A stretch of 64,000 nucleotides of DNA from Zygnema cylindricum (lineage: Eukaryota > Streptophyta > Zygnematophyceae > Zygnematales > Zygnemataceae). This document shows positions 22,141 to 32,982 of this stretch, one piece after another (within the stretch, counting starts at the first letter, position 1; the number at the start of each line of letters is the position of its first letter). The stretch lies in assembly GCA_037447655.1 (NCBI GenBank), contig JBBHKE010002008.1:145194-209193 (forward strand), read 5' to 3'. The position numbers and the translations under genes are program-made. Below the pieces are notes generated by a model. That model worked only from the letters and a program-made list of their open reading frames with translations, was not told where the DNA came from and ran no database searches.

Positions 22141-23596
22141 ACCCTTCGAAGGTACTCTTGCTAGTCCCCAGATATCTGTATGAACTAGATCTAGCACATT
22201 CTCGCCTCTATATGTGGCAATTTTGGGGAAGGGAAGTTTATGAGCCTTACCTTGGGCATGAGCCTCTACAATCATCCATCATTTCATTATCCCCAAACTC
22301 AATGCCTTCTACTACACTAAGCTTCTTCATTTCCCTCAGCTTATCAAAATGCACATGCCCCAACCACGTATGCCAGATCATCAAGCTCGGAACACCACCA
22401 TAGTAAGCACTCTTCTTTTCATTACTCAGGTTTAGCCTCAACATTCCTTGGCTGCCCTTATCTGCAGTGAAGTAGACTTCATCTCCATACTTAGCTGTAA
22501 CTACTCCTTTTCTAGTGAAGGTATCAAAATCTTTGTCATCTAATACAAAGGTAAACACAAGATTTTTACTCTGCTGAGGAATATAGAGCACATCTGAGAA
22601 GGTCAGTATAGAAGTCTTATCCTCCACTAAGACTTTTAGATCTATCGAGCCCACTAGATCTATAATAACTACTCTCCCATCCCCATACTCTATTTCTACA
22701 GTAAGGATCTTTTTTAGCTTAGTGAAGAGGTTCTTGTCACGACACATGTGCATGGATGCACCTAAGTCGATGATCCATCCTTCCTCTGAAGCTTCCCAAA
22801 TGGCTCTAAGAGCACATTTATGTTTCCGAGGGATCTCATTCTCCTCCAAATTCTCGTCGAGAATAAGATCCCCATCCTCCTCCTTAGAGGACTTGTCCTC
22901 TTTAGTCTCTCCTTTGACACGTGTGACCACAAGTGCCTTTTTCTTCCCTCCGGAAGGACCTCCTCCATGGTTTTCTTAAAACCTTAGCTCTGACAGCTTG
23001 GTGCAATCAGCAATGAAGTGTCCTAGCTTTTTGCAAAAATGACAAAGACCCTTTGGAGGCTTAAATTCTCCAGATTGGTCTCCTTTGAAGTTATTGTACA
23101 GCTTCTTCGTATCCTCCCTCCATTGGTCGGTTCCGGCAGCTAAAGCTTGAACGCTCTTTCCTCCTCTACAAATCTCAATTGTGTTCTCCTACACAAGTAT
23201 CATTCGGATCACTAAGTTCCACTTCCAAGAGTTGTCATCCATTTTTTGCACTTGGTACACTATGTTTTCATACTCCTCAAGCAACTTCATGATGAGGGTG
23301 GTAACTTTCATCTCCATTGTGCTTGTCCATCCGGCACTTTCCATCTCTATATACAGACAAGAGAGATCATTACAGTAGTCTAAAATCTTCCCTCTTTTAT
23401 AAGTATAACTCCCCAGCCTTTGCTCAGCCAGCTAGAGCTCCTAAATGGCACCAGCTTTATAGATCTCTACTAAAGTCATCCACAACTCTTTGGCCTTGAA
23501 GATGTGAAGATGAGAGGTAGCCAAAGCTTGAGTGAGGTACCTCAGAATGAAATATCTGGCATTCATGTTTGTGTACTCCCACATCTGAATGTCATT
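22141..23596 (-). pseudogene. E3 gag (C-terminal part), protease and integrase start, decayed
   Basis: Read on the minus strand from 23596: the UBN2-type gag from NDIQMWE onward, a zinc knuckle CHFCKKLGHFIADC near 23020-23060, and a linker. The protease follows, where the conserved DSGAS is DLGAS (about 22770; Ser to Leu should inactivate it), then the pre-integrase zinc region and LVHTDIWG. It ends at the inversion point near 22141. Reverse transcriptase and RNase H of E3 are missing. The gag is interrupted at 23596 by E4 and its N-terminal part lies at 30048-30341. Confidence 0.88.
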
Positions 23597-24650
23597 TGAA
23601 ACTCTGAGACCTCCATAAGTCCTCAGAGTGGACAGCTTCTAAGAAAACGTCTAAGATAACCCTGACCCCTTTGTGTTTCAGCAAAAATAACTGCCACTCT
23701 GGCAGACTAAAACCCTGACCAACTTTACCCCTGTGAAGACAAGACTCCCCTGAGTCGATAGCAAAAAAAATCTCTGAATTTGCTCCCCTGAGTAGTAAGT
23801 TATGGAGGGTCAAAGTTGACCTTTTGTACAGAAGCTCTCTGGGAGAGAGGGTCCTATCTTCTAATTTTTCTAAGTCCTATCTCTCTCACAGACTCTATCT
23901 ACTGATGTACGGAGCCAATCAGATTTCAGTTTCGTACACAAAAGTACAGCTGCCGGTGTACTTTATGTACGCCATTGTACGACATGGCCTAAATGTCGAC
24001 ACGTGGTATGTCCGGATTCGCTCCCTTAATCCTCGCAGATGCCGCGATCCAATGTCATTCGGCCACGTGTCATCCGATGTGGCAAGACCACAAACCGCCG
24101 AAATCCTCTTCCGCGATCTCGGCGTTAATTCCGGCCGTCCGATTAAATTCACATTTAATTGTAGCCGTAATAAATACATGTGCGGTATTCATTTCACTAA
24201 AGAAATAAATGCGCGGTATTGGTTTCTTATCTGTACCAGAATCCGTACTTTTACATTTAGTGGATATATGTCTGCCGTAATGAGTTACAGTTAATTGAAC
24301 ATTTCTACGTATAAATGTTTAAATAATCATCAAACCCAATAATGCGTAAGACTACTTCTAGACTTCACGGCTAAGGCTATCGGCTACGGCGGTCTGCTTG
24401 CCGGTAGGTACTAGGATCAAATCCTGTGGCCGGCACATATCTTTTAATAAATTAAACCCATAACTAAAATATATTTTCCCGTAAACCTCTAGATAGCCTA
24501 GGTAGCCATGGCTCTAGCTCCCTCTCCAATTTCTCATTGACTGCGACAAGTTTGAGAGTTGGAGAGAGAAGTTAGAGGTAGACTGCCTCAGCATCTTTCT
24601 TATTTCTATTCAGACCTAGAAAATACTTTAAAAGACCATGAATTTATACA
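23597..24650 (-). repeat. E4 3' LTR
   Basis: On the minus strand it starts TGTATAAATT and ends TTTCA. It is colinear with the 5' LTR over its full length, including the caggatcaaatcctg hairpin near 24410-24426. Confidence 0.9.
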
Positions 24651-27600
24651 CACCATTTATTTTCTAGTCAATCTTTAATTTCAGACCACACTTCTCCCTG
24701 CAGAAAATTAGGTTAGGAGAATTTAGAGGTTTGGTCATCATATATCTGCTACCATCTCACTATCTGGTCGGTACTCTAAACTGAATTTTTTTTTCTACTT
24801 TATCTGTAACAAAGCTGAGTTTAATATCCATGTGTTTGGCTTTAAAATGATGTTTAGGATTGGCAAAAATAGCGATTGCTGCCTGATTATCACAATAAAA
24901 TTTCAGCACACCACTGTTAAGGTGACCAAGCTCACCAAGCAAAGACTTGACCCACATCAATTCTTTTACAGCAGAGCAAGAGACCATATACTCAGCCTCC
25001 ATGGTGGACTGAGCAATCACTTTTTGTTGTTTGCTACTCCAACAGCAAGCCCCATCACCCACATGTAATACATATCAGAAGTGCATCTCCTCATCAGAGC
25101 ATCACCATAAGTGACATCACTCCAAGTAGTGGTGTCAGTATTCTCCCCACCCAAATGCAACCATAGATCCCTAGTTCCTATCAAATATCTAAGGACTCTC
25201 TAAGCTGCCTCTAGATCCCTCTTAGTGGGAGCATTTAGACTTCTACTCAACACTCCTACAGCTGCAGCTAAATCCGGCCGGGTACAATTCATAAAATAGA
25301 TTAGACTTCCCACTACTTGCCTGTAAGGAATAGTCTGCATGAACTTCTGTTCTTTATGAGATAATTCCTCGTCTAAGACTATGACTCCTTCTTCCTCACT
25401 CCCTTCACTTCCCTTCTTCAACTCCATTGGAGTTGTACAACTATTAGCTTTATCCATTTGAAATTTTCCAAGCATGTTCCTTATTGCTTCCTTTTGAGGC
25501 AATCTTATAATTTTTCTTTTTTGGTCTCTATCTACTTGAATTCCCAAAATATATTTTGCTTCCCCCATATCTTTCATTTCAAATCTCCCCTTAAGATTGG
25601 TTTTCAGTTTATTAATTTTTTCCATTCATTTACTTAATACAAGCAAATCATCAACATAAATTGCAATAAATATAAAACCTTCCTCATCTTCGAAAACATA
25701 GATTAAGTGATTTGAGCTGATCCGGATATATCCCACACCGGTACGAAACTCATCAAGCTTCTTATTCCACTGTCAAGGTGCTTGTTTCAAACCATAAAGA
25801 GATTTAATCAGCCGGCATACCTTACTCTCCTCTCCTTCCTCCACAAACCCTTCGGGTTGTCGCATGAAGATCTCCTCTTCCAATTCTCCATGCAAAAAGG
25901 TTGTCCTGGTGTCCATCTGGTGCACTTCCATGTCTTTCGCTGCTCCCAGGCTGAGAAGTATGCGGACGGAGGGAAATCTGACCACCGGGGCAAAGGTTTC
26001 CTCGTAGTCAATTCCCTCCTTTTGTGTAAATCCCTTTGCCACTAATCGGGCCTTGTAGCGCTCGATTGTGTTATCAGGGTTCAGTTTTAATTTGAAAACC
26101 CACTTACAACCGATTGGTTTTCGGTTAGGTGGACAATCCACCAGCTTCCAAGTATCGGCTGCCATAATTGAGGCCATCTCCTCATTGATGGCTTTTTTCC
26201 ACGGATTTCTTTCTGGACAAGTCATCGCCTCTCCATAAGTTTGAGGTTCATCTTGATGAGATAGTTTAGTTACCTTGTTATTAACCTGTTTTTCTTGCAG
26301 TCTTTTGCTACTTCTCCTTCCCCCCTCAAAATTTGAAGCCGGAATAGATGGTTCTCGTGGATTATTTTGAACAAACTCGGCTTCTCCCCTATCCCTTGAT
26401 TCCGAATCAATTTCCACCACGTCTTCCGCTTCAGGTAGAGTTGTCACTGGAGTTTCCACAGCCGAGTCCTTTTCGGTCTGATTTGTACCTGCAAGAATGT
26501 CATCTTCTCTAAAACCTGGATAGTTATGAAGCTCAAAGTCATCAGAATTTTTTTACTCAAATCTGATTTTCATTGACTTTGTATATTTGAAGGGATCCAC
26601 AGACTTTTCTTCATCCATAACTACTAGATGCTTTTCTAAGATTATATCTTCCCTTTTTAGATCATAAACTCTATATCCTTTAACATCCTCATCATATCCT
26701 AATAAGTATCTCGGTTTTCCTTTAAGATCTAGCTTCCAATTAGACCGATCTGTATCTAGACTGAATACTTGACTGCCGAAAACTTTTTAGTGAGTTTATG
26801 TCTGGTTTCCCGCCTTTCCATCTCTCATAAGGTGTTTGATCTTTTATAGCTGAAGTAAAAACTCTATTTTTGAGGTAATTAGCACAGTTCATTGCTTCTG
26901 CCCAAAACCTTTTTCCTATCTTCTTATCTGACAACATACTTCTAGCACTATCACTTAGTGTTCTATTTAACCTTTCAGCTACCCCATTCTGTTCCGGGTT
27001 TTTTCTGGAACTGTCTTTTGGTGTTGAACCCCATGTTCTCTCAGAAAATCCTCAAACTGGTAAGAAGCATACTCTCCACCATTGTTACTCCTTATTCTCT
27101 TGATTGGAGTTTCATGGAGTTTTTCTCTCCATGCTTTATATTGTCTAAAAGAATCCTGAGCTTCGAACTTGTTTTTCAAATAATACACTCGGGAATACCG
27201 AGACCAATCATCAGTGATAACGATCATATATCTCTTCCCCCCCGGTGAGGGCACTTTAGCCGGTCCCCAAATATCTGTGTGTACTAGATCTAGAATTTTT
27301 TCTCCCTTATAGGTGGTTTTTTTAGGAAAGGGTAATCTTTGTGTTTTACCTTGAGCACATCCACTACAATCAATTATATTATCATTCTCACTGAAGTTAA
27401 TCCCTTCCACCACTCCCATCTTTTTCATCTCTCTTAACTTGTCTAGATTCACATGCCCAAGCCTCTTATGCCACATCATAATATCATGAACACCTGCATA
27501 ATAAAGTTTCTTCTTTTCATTACTTAAAACCAGCCTAAACATCCCATGGCTACCTTTCTCAGCAATGAAATAGACATCCTCCTCAAAACTAGCAGTAAAG

Positions 27601-28977
27601 ACTCCTTCCCTAGTGCTTGTAAAAAAACCCTTATCATCTAATACGGATGTAGAGATGAGGTTTTTGTTCAGCTCCAGAAAAAACAATATATCGGAGAATG
27701 TTATTATGGATGTCTTTCCTTCTACTAACACTTTCAAATCTACCGATCCTACAAGAGTAGTGGTGACTATCCTTCATCCTTGTACTCTATCTCTACGGTG
27801 GGAATCTTTCTTATTTTAGTGAACATGTGCCTGTCCTCACACATGTGCATGGAGGCTCCTGAATCTACAATCCAGCCTGCTTCACCTTTCAATCCACCGT
27901 AAACACATTTCTGCCTTCGTGGTATTTCGACCTCGTTTTTGGCCTCCAACTCCTCATCTAAAAGGAGCTCATCGTCCTCGTCCTCGGATTCCGCCTCATG
28001 CAAGGGCCTTTTTCTTTCCTCTTGGGGTACCACCGGTCTGACCCTCCTTTAACCGAAGCTCGGTTAGCTTAGTGCACTCTGCTATATAGTGCCCAAGTTT
28101 CTTACAAAAATGACATAAACCTTTGGGAGCCTTTGGTCCGAACACATCGGTCTGCTTTTTCTGCTCCCTCCCCCCATAGTTTCCGACCGGTTTCCGGGAA
28201 TCCTTGTTCCTCCAATCAATCGCAGTTGCCAAGGCTTGGCCACTCTTTCCTCCCCTTTGGATCTCAATCGTATTCTCTCGAACGAGAATCATCCCTACCA
28301 CTGAGTTCCATATCCACCTTCAGTCCGGCAAGTGATGCACACGGTTGACTATGTTCTTGAACTCATCGGGTAACTTCATCAGTAAACAGTTAACCTTTTC
28401 TTTTTCACTAAAATCTTTTCCCGCACTCACTAGCTCCATGAAGAGTGTAGCAAGCTCATTGCAAAAATCCAACATCTTCCCCCCTTTGTATACATACTCA
28501 TTAACTTTTTGATCAGCCAACTGTTGTTGCTCAATCGTACCACTTCGGTACATCTCTATGAGAGTCATCCAAAGATCGGATGCCATTTCTACCTGCGAAT
28601 GACGACATGCAAGTCCTTGAGTGAGATGGCGTAGGATGAAGCTCTTTGCCGCCATATTGTTGAAGTCCCAGGTTTCATTATCATTCTCCTCGTTCCTCGG
28701 AATAGGTGACATGAATGCCGAACTAGTTGCTATTGGTGTGGTCGCCTCCTTCTCCTTTCCTTTGACCACCACCTCTCCTTCTTTTGTTTCCTCTGTTGAA
28801 GGTGGATCCTCTTTCCTGGTGAATCTGCTTCATCCAAACCATGGAGGAATTCCAAGACTTGATGGACGCCCCAACCGTCCACTCACTATCCCCCAAAACC
28901 TTTTTTCGAATAGAGCCCCTATCATCATACTTTCGCAGTATATGAAGCCAGTTCCACTAAAGATAGGTACTCTAGAG
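24651..28977 (-). pseudogene. E4 gag-pol, decayed
   Basis: Minus-strand order: gag leader (PPSRVP, near 28970), UBN2 gag (28772-28320), zinc knuckle CHFCKKLGHYIAEC (near 28100), protease DSGAS (near 27870) and pre-integrase HKRLGH/CSGC (27480-27360). The integrase core has DIWGP, then SNNGG where relatives have SDNGG, so a catalytic Asp is lost. The reverse transcriptase (26459-25640) has YVDD near 25650, and RNase H (25620-24720) has DNQAA and HHFKAKHMDIKLSF. Frames are broken by stops and frameshifts near 28800, 28320, 28030, 27770, 26980, 26740, 25770, 25630 and 25200. Intact relatives of this lineage encode one polyprotein; this copy cannot. Confidence 0.92.
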
Positions 28978-28992
28978 GGTGGGTCCCTAACC
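28978..28992 (-). other. E4 primer-binding site, mutated
   Basis: The minus strand reads GGTTAGGGACCCACC directly after the 5' LTR, two substitutions from the consensus site. One of them destroys the PBS ATG, while the ATG in the LTR end remains. Confidence 0.8.
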
Positions 28993-30047
28993 TGAACCTT
29001 TGAGAACTCCATAAGTCCTCTGAGTGGACAGCTTCCAAGAAGCCATAGGATAACCCTGACCCCTTTGTGTTTCAGCAAAAATAACTGCCACCCTGGCAGA
29101 CAAAAACCTTGACCAACTTCACCCCTGTGAAGACAAGACTCCCCTGAGTCGTTAGCAAAAAAAATCTTTGAATTTGCTCCCCTGAGCAGTAAGTTATGGA
29201 GGGTCAAAGTTGACTTTTGTACAGAAGCTCTTTGGGAGAGAGGGTCCTATCTTCTAATTTTTCTAAGTCCAATCTCTCTCACAGACTCTATCTACTAATG
29301 TACGGAGCCAATCAGATTTCAGTTTTGTACACAAAAGTACAGCTGCCGGTGTACTTTATGTAGGACCATTGTACGACATGGCCTAAATATCGACACGTGG
29401 TATATCCGGATTCGCTCCCTTAATCCTCGGAGATGCCACGATCCAATGTCATTCGGCAACGTGTCATCCGATATCGCGATGACCACAAACCTTCGAAATC
29501 CTCTTCCGCGATCTCGGCGTTAATTCTGGTCGTCCGATTAAATTCACATTTAATCGTAGCCGTAATAAATACATGTGCGGTATTCATTTCACTAAAGAAA
29601 TAAATGCGCGGTATTGGTTTCTTATCTGTACCAGAATCCGTTTTTTTACATTTAGTGGATATATGTCTGCCGTAATGAGTTACAGTTAATTGAACATTTC
29701 TACGTATAAATGTTTAAATAATCATCAAACCCAATAATGTGTAAGACTACTTCTAAACTTAACTGCTAAGGCTACCGGCTACCGGCGGTCTGCTTGCCGG
29801 TAGGTACCAGGATCAAATCCTGTGGCCGGCACATATCTTTTAATAAATTAAACCCCTAACTAAAATATATTTTCCCGTAAACCTCTGGATAGCCTAGGTA
29901 GCCATTGCTCTAGCTCCCTCTTCAATTTCTCAGTGACTGCGATAAGTTTGAGAGTTTGGAGAGTGAAGTTAGAGGTAGACTGCTTCGGCTTCTTTCTTAT
30001 TTTTATTCAGACCTAGAAAATACTTTAAAAGACCATTAATTTCTACA
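28993..30047 (-). repeat. E4 5' LTR
   Basis: 1,055 bp. It has the hairpin caggatcaaatcctg at 29808-29822 and ends ttctaca (TGTAGAA on the minus strand). Confidence 0.9.
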
Positions 30048-30341
30048 TCGTTTTTCCTCGGTCTTCACGGCCACCACTCCGGGTGTAGTGGCAATAGGAG
30101 TAAGAGGTGTCTCCTTTTCTTTCCCCTTTTCAAACACACAGCTGTCCCCATCGTGTGCTCCTCCGTTGGAGCAAATGCTACTGTAAAAAACCTCACTCCA
30201 CCAAACCCTGGTGGGGTTCTTTGAGATGGACGTTTCACTTGTCCAGTGAAAATACCCCATTATCGCTTTTCACACAATGCCCTTGTCATCATGGCCTCCC
30301 TTTAAATGAACCTAGATCCGTTGAAGATGGGCACCCTAGAG
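30048..30341 (-). pseudogene. E3 gag N-terminal part
   Basis: The minus strand encodes the gag leader and the GKEKETPLTPIAT block, continuing to KTEE where E4 interrupts. It includes RVWW where relatives have PPGFGG-like sequence, so it is already mutated. It is followed by a degraded PBS at 30342-30356 and then the 5' LTR. Confidence 0.85.
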
Positions 30342-30356
30342 GGTGGCCCCATCACT

Positions 30357-31358
30357 TGCAATTTCGGGTCCCCCATTGGACTGCAAAATTCAGCAAGCCT
30401 CTAGATAGCTTTTGACTAACCCACTTTTAACTAGGACTGTTGCTACCCAAGCAGACAAATAGACAATATGAATGCATCCCTGTGCAGTGCAGACTCTTCT
30501 GAGTCCACAGCAAGAAGAATCACAAAAAACGCCCAACCAGGCGATTAATAAAGTAGTTGCAAAGATGCCAATATTTATACAAGCTTGTTGGTAGAGAGGC
30601 GGCTACCTCCTCAATCCTCTAAGTCCTAAACCCCTCTCACAACCTTTATCTACTGATGTACGAACTAATCAAAAGACTGTAGAGTACAGAAAAGGTACTA
30701 TGGCTGATGTACTTTCTATACGGCCTGTGTACGACAAAGCCATGGATTGGACGTCTGTCTCCTCCGGACTTGTCCTCATGCTCCTTGGGATTCGCGATTC
30801 ACAATTATATCTTGCCACGTGTCGACAAGTCATGTCACGTCCAAAAACCGCTAAGGCGGCCATTCTGGGATCTCGGCAATGATGAGGGGCCGTCGGATCC
30901 AAACCGGCTGTTAATGCTCGCCGTCAAAAATATCAAATGTCCAGTACATTTGTTTCTTACGCACTTAAAACTCAACTAGTTTCTATGTCCTCAATTTGTT
31001 ATTCCGTGAATCGAATTAATAATCTAACTAATGTTTAAATGGCTATCAAACCCTATATATCCCAACGGACTACTACGACAGACTGGTAAGAGTTGACGGC
31101 TACGCCTCGCTCTGCCGGTCGGAGGTTTAAGTCCTACCGGACTCAACCTTTTTGTTAAGAGTGACTTAGGTCACTCTTTAGTCCTGCCTATGGAGCTGAG
31201 GCAGCCATGGCTCCACCACCTTCTCTCTCCTTTAGTGATTACAACAAGTATGGGGGCTAGCGAGAGAAGGCGGAGGCAGACTGCCTATGCTTTTCTTTTA
31301 GTTATTTTAATCAATTAAAACCTAGAAAATACCTCCCCTAAATCTAGTGATTTTAACA
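30357..31358 (-). repeat. E3 5' LTR
   Basis: 1,002 bp. The minus strand starts TGTTAAAATC and ends TTGCA. It is the same family as the E5 LTR at 31983-32982, with the tRNA T-arm-like segment near 31118-31138. Confidence 0.85.
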
Positions 31359-31982
31359 AAACCTTCGGTTGTGTATTTGCTCCTCCATTCATTTGAGATC
31401 TGAGCATCATCGAATTTAGGGAGCTTGATCTATCTGAGCTGAGCTTGAGACATTTTTGAAGTTACTGAACAAGGGATTCGATTATACATGTCCTTTGTAA
31501 CGTGTGTTCTGTCCTCACCCCCTACTCCTTGTTTGAGTTCCGGTTGCTTCCGAGTCCTTTCTTCTCTCTCCTTTTCCCATTCTTTCTTCTTTGCCAACAG
31601 TTTTGGTTTGAGTTTTCGGGGACAGTGTTTCCATCCATGACCTATTTGCTGACAGTTGAGACAATTGTAGAGGAAGACCCTCTCATCTGCCCCCATGGCC
31701 AGATCGACCTCCTTTTCTGCCTCTTGCTTTCCGTTAAGCTTCCGCAAAGCCTGCAGTTTGGCCTGTTCCTCCGGGTGCAAAGAGATCTCTTCAGCGAACC
31801 CTGGGAAATTAGCGCGAGCTTTTCCTATGACTGCTTTTTCCCGGTCTTCACTGTGGACAAAATGATCATACAACTTCATTGCCACTAAAGAGATGTCTTT
31901 TGCCGAGGGATTGGTATCCTGTATGGCTTGGTTGGCAATCTAATTGTCGAGAGCTGTCTGCCCTGTGGGGCCAAACGAGTTG
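31359..31982 (-). pseudogene. Fragment of an unrelated CCHC zinc-knuckle (gag-like) gene
   Basis: A 624-bp segment between two copia LTRs that is not part of either element. The minus strand is open from about 31944 to 31430, with the first ATG at 31879, and upstream of that a TAG interrupts what looks like the same protein. The protein is Lys/Glu-rich and has a knuckle CLNCQQIGHGWKHC (CX2CX4HX4C, about 31640). A basic KLKPKLLAKKKEW stretch follows. The knuckle sequence is unlike the CHFCKK knuckle of the copia elements here. It could be the gag of another retroelement class or a host RNA-binding protein fragment; I do not recognise it. There is no PBS complementary to the copia primer next to 31982 and no purine tract next to 31359, so the two flanking LTRs are not a pair around it. 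Confidence 0.6.
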
Positions 31983-32982
31983 TGCAATTCCGTGTCCTCC
32001 ATTGGACTACACAATTCAGAAAGCCTCTAGATAGTTTTTAATTTACCCACTTCAAGCCACAACCACGCTGCCCAAGAAGGTAAACTGACACTCTCACTGC
32101 ACTCTTGTGCAACTTGGACTCCTCTGAGTCCACAACAAAAAAAATCACTGAAAACGGCCATCCAGCCGATAAGTTATTAGCCGGCAAAAATTGCCAATTT
32201 TATACAAAGCTCTCTAAGAGAGAGGTGTCTATCTACCAAATTTCCTAAGTCCTAAACCCCTCTCACAACCCCTATCTAGAAGTACAAACCAATCACACAA
32301 CTGTTAAGTACAGAAAGGTACCACGGCCGATGTACTTTGTGTACAGCATGTGTACGACAAGGCCACTGAGTGGATGCGTGTCACCATTCCACTTGTCCGT
32401 ATGCTCCCCGGAATTCCTGCGACCAAATGTTATCCATCCACGTGGCGCCAGGTCATGCCACGTCAATAAACGCCAAAAGTGACCATTCCGCGATCTCGGT
32501 AGGGATAAACGCCGTCGGATTAAATGTGACATTAAATGTAGGCCACAAATGTCTGATTCATTTGTTTCGTGCGAAATGACGTCCGCACTGAAACTTTGAC
32601 TAGTTCTATATTCCTTTGTTCATATTTCAGTTAATCACTTTCACGATCAGGTACATGTTTAAAAATATATCACACCCTATGTAATCTAACGGACTTCTAC
32701 GACAGACTGGATAGAGCTAACGGCTACGCCGTACTCTACCGGTTGGAGATTCGAGTCTTGCCAGACTCAACCTTTTGTTGAGAGGGACAAAATTCACTCT
32801 TTAGTCCTGCTTGTTGAACTAAGGCAGCCATGGCTCAACCACCCTCTCTATCCTTCAGTGACTACAACAAGTATGGTGGCTAGAGAGAGGAGGTGGAGGC
32901 AAGCTCTCCGCCCTTTTCTTTTTTTTATTTTACTGATCTATTTAGTCCTAGAAAATACCCTATAAATCTAGTAATTTCAACA
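31983..32982 (-). repeat. E5 3' LTR
   Basis: 1,000 bp. The minus strand starts TGTTGAAATT directly after the purine tract (complement ctcccctt at 32983) and ends TTGCA. It carries the family hairpin (32839-32896) and a tRNA-like segment (about 32710-32770). Confidence 0.88.

Larger units (their letters stand above)
23597..30047 (-). mobile_element. E4, full-length decayed copia element nested in E3 gag
   Basis: 6,451 bp with 5' LTR 28993-30047 (1,055 bp), 3' LTR 23597-24650 (1,054 bp) and all internal domains in copia order. Flanking 5-mers are tcatt (23592-23596) and tcgtt (30048-30052), a target duplication with one mismatch. Deleting E4 plus one copy rejoins the E3 gag frame. Confidence 0.92.

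Noticed and set aside
30357-32982. The two LTRs around the CCHC ORF as a small non-autonomous element carrying that ORF
   Set aside because: There is no primer site after the right LTR and no purine tract before the left LTR on the minus strand. Each LTR is better explained as part of E3 or E5.
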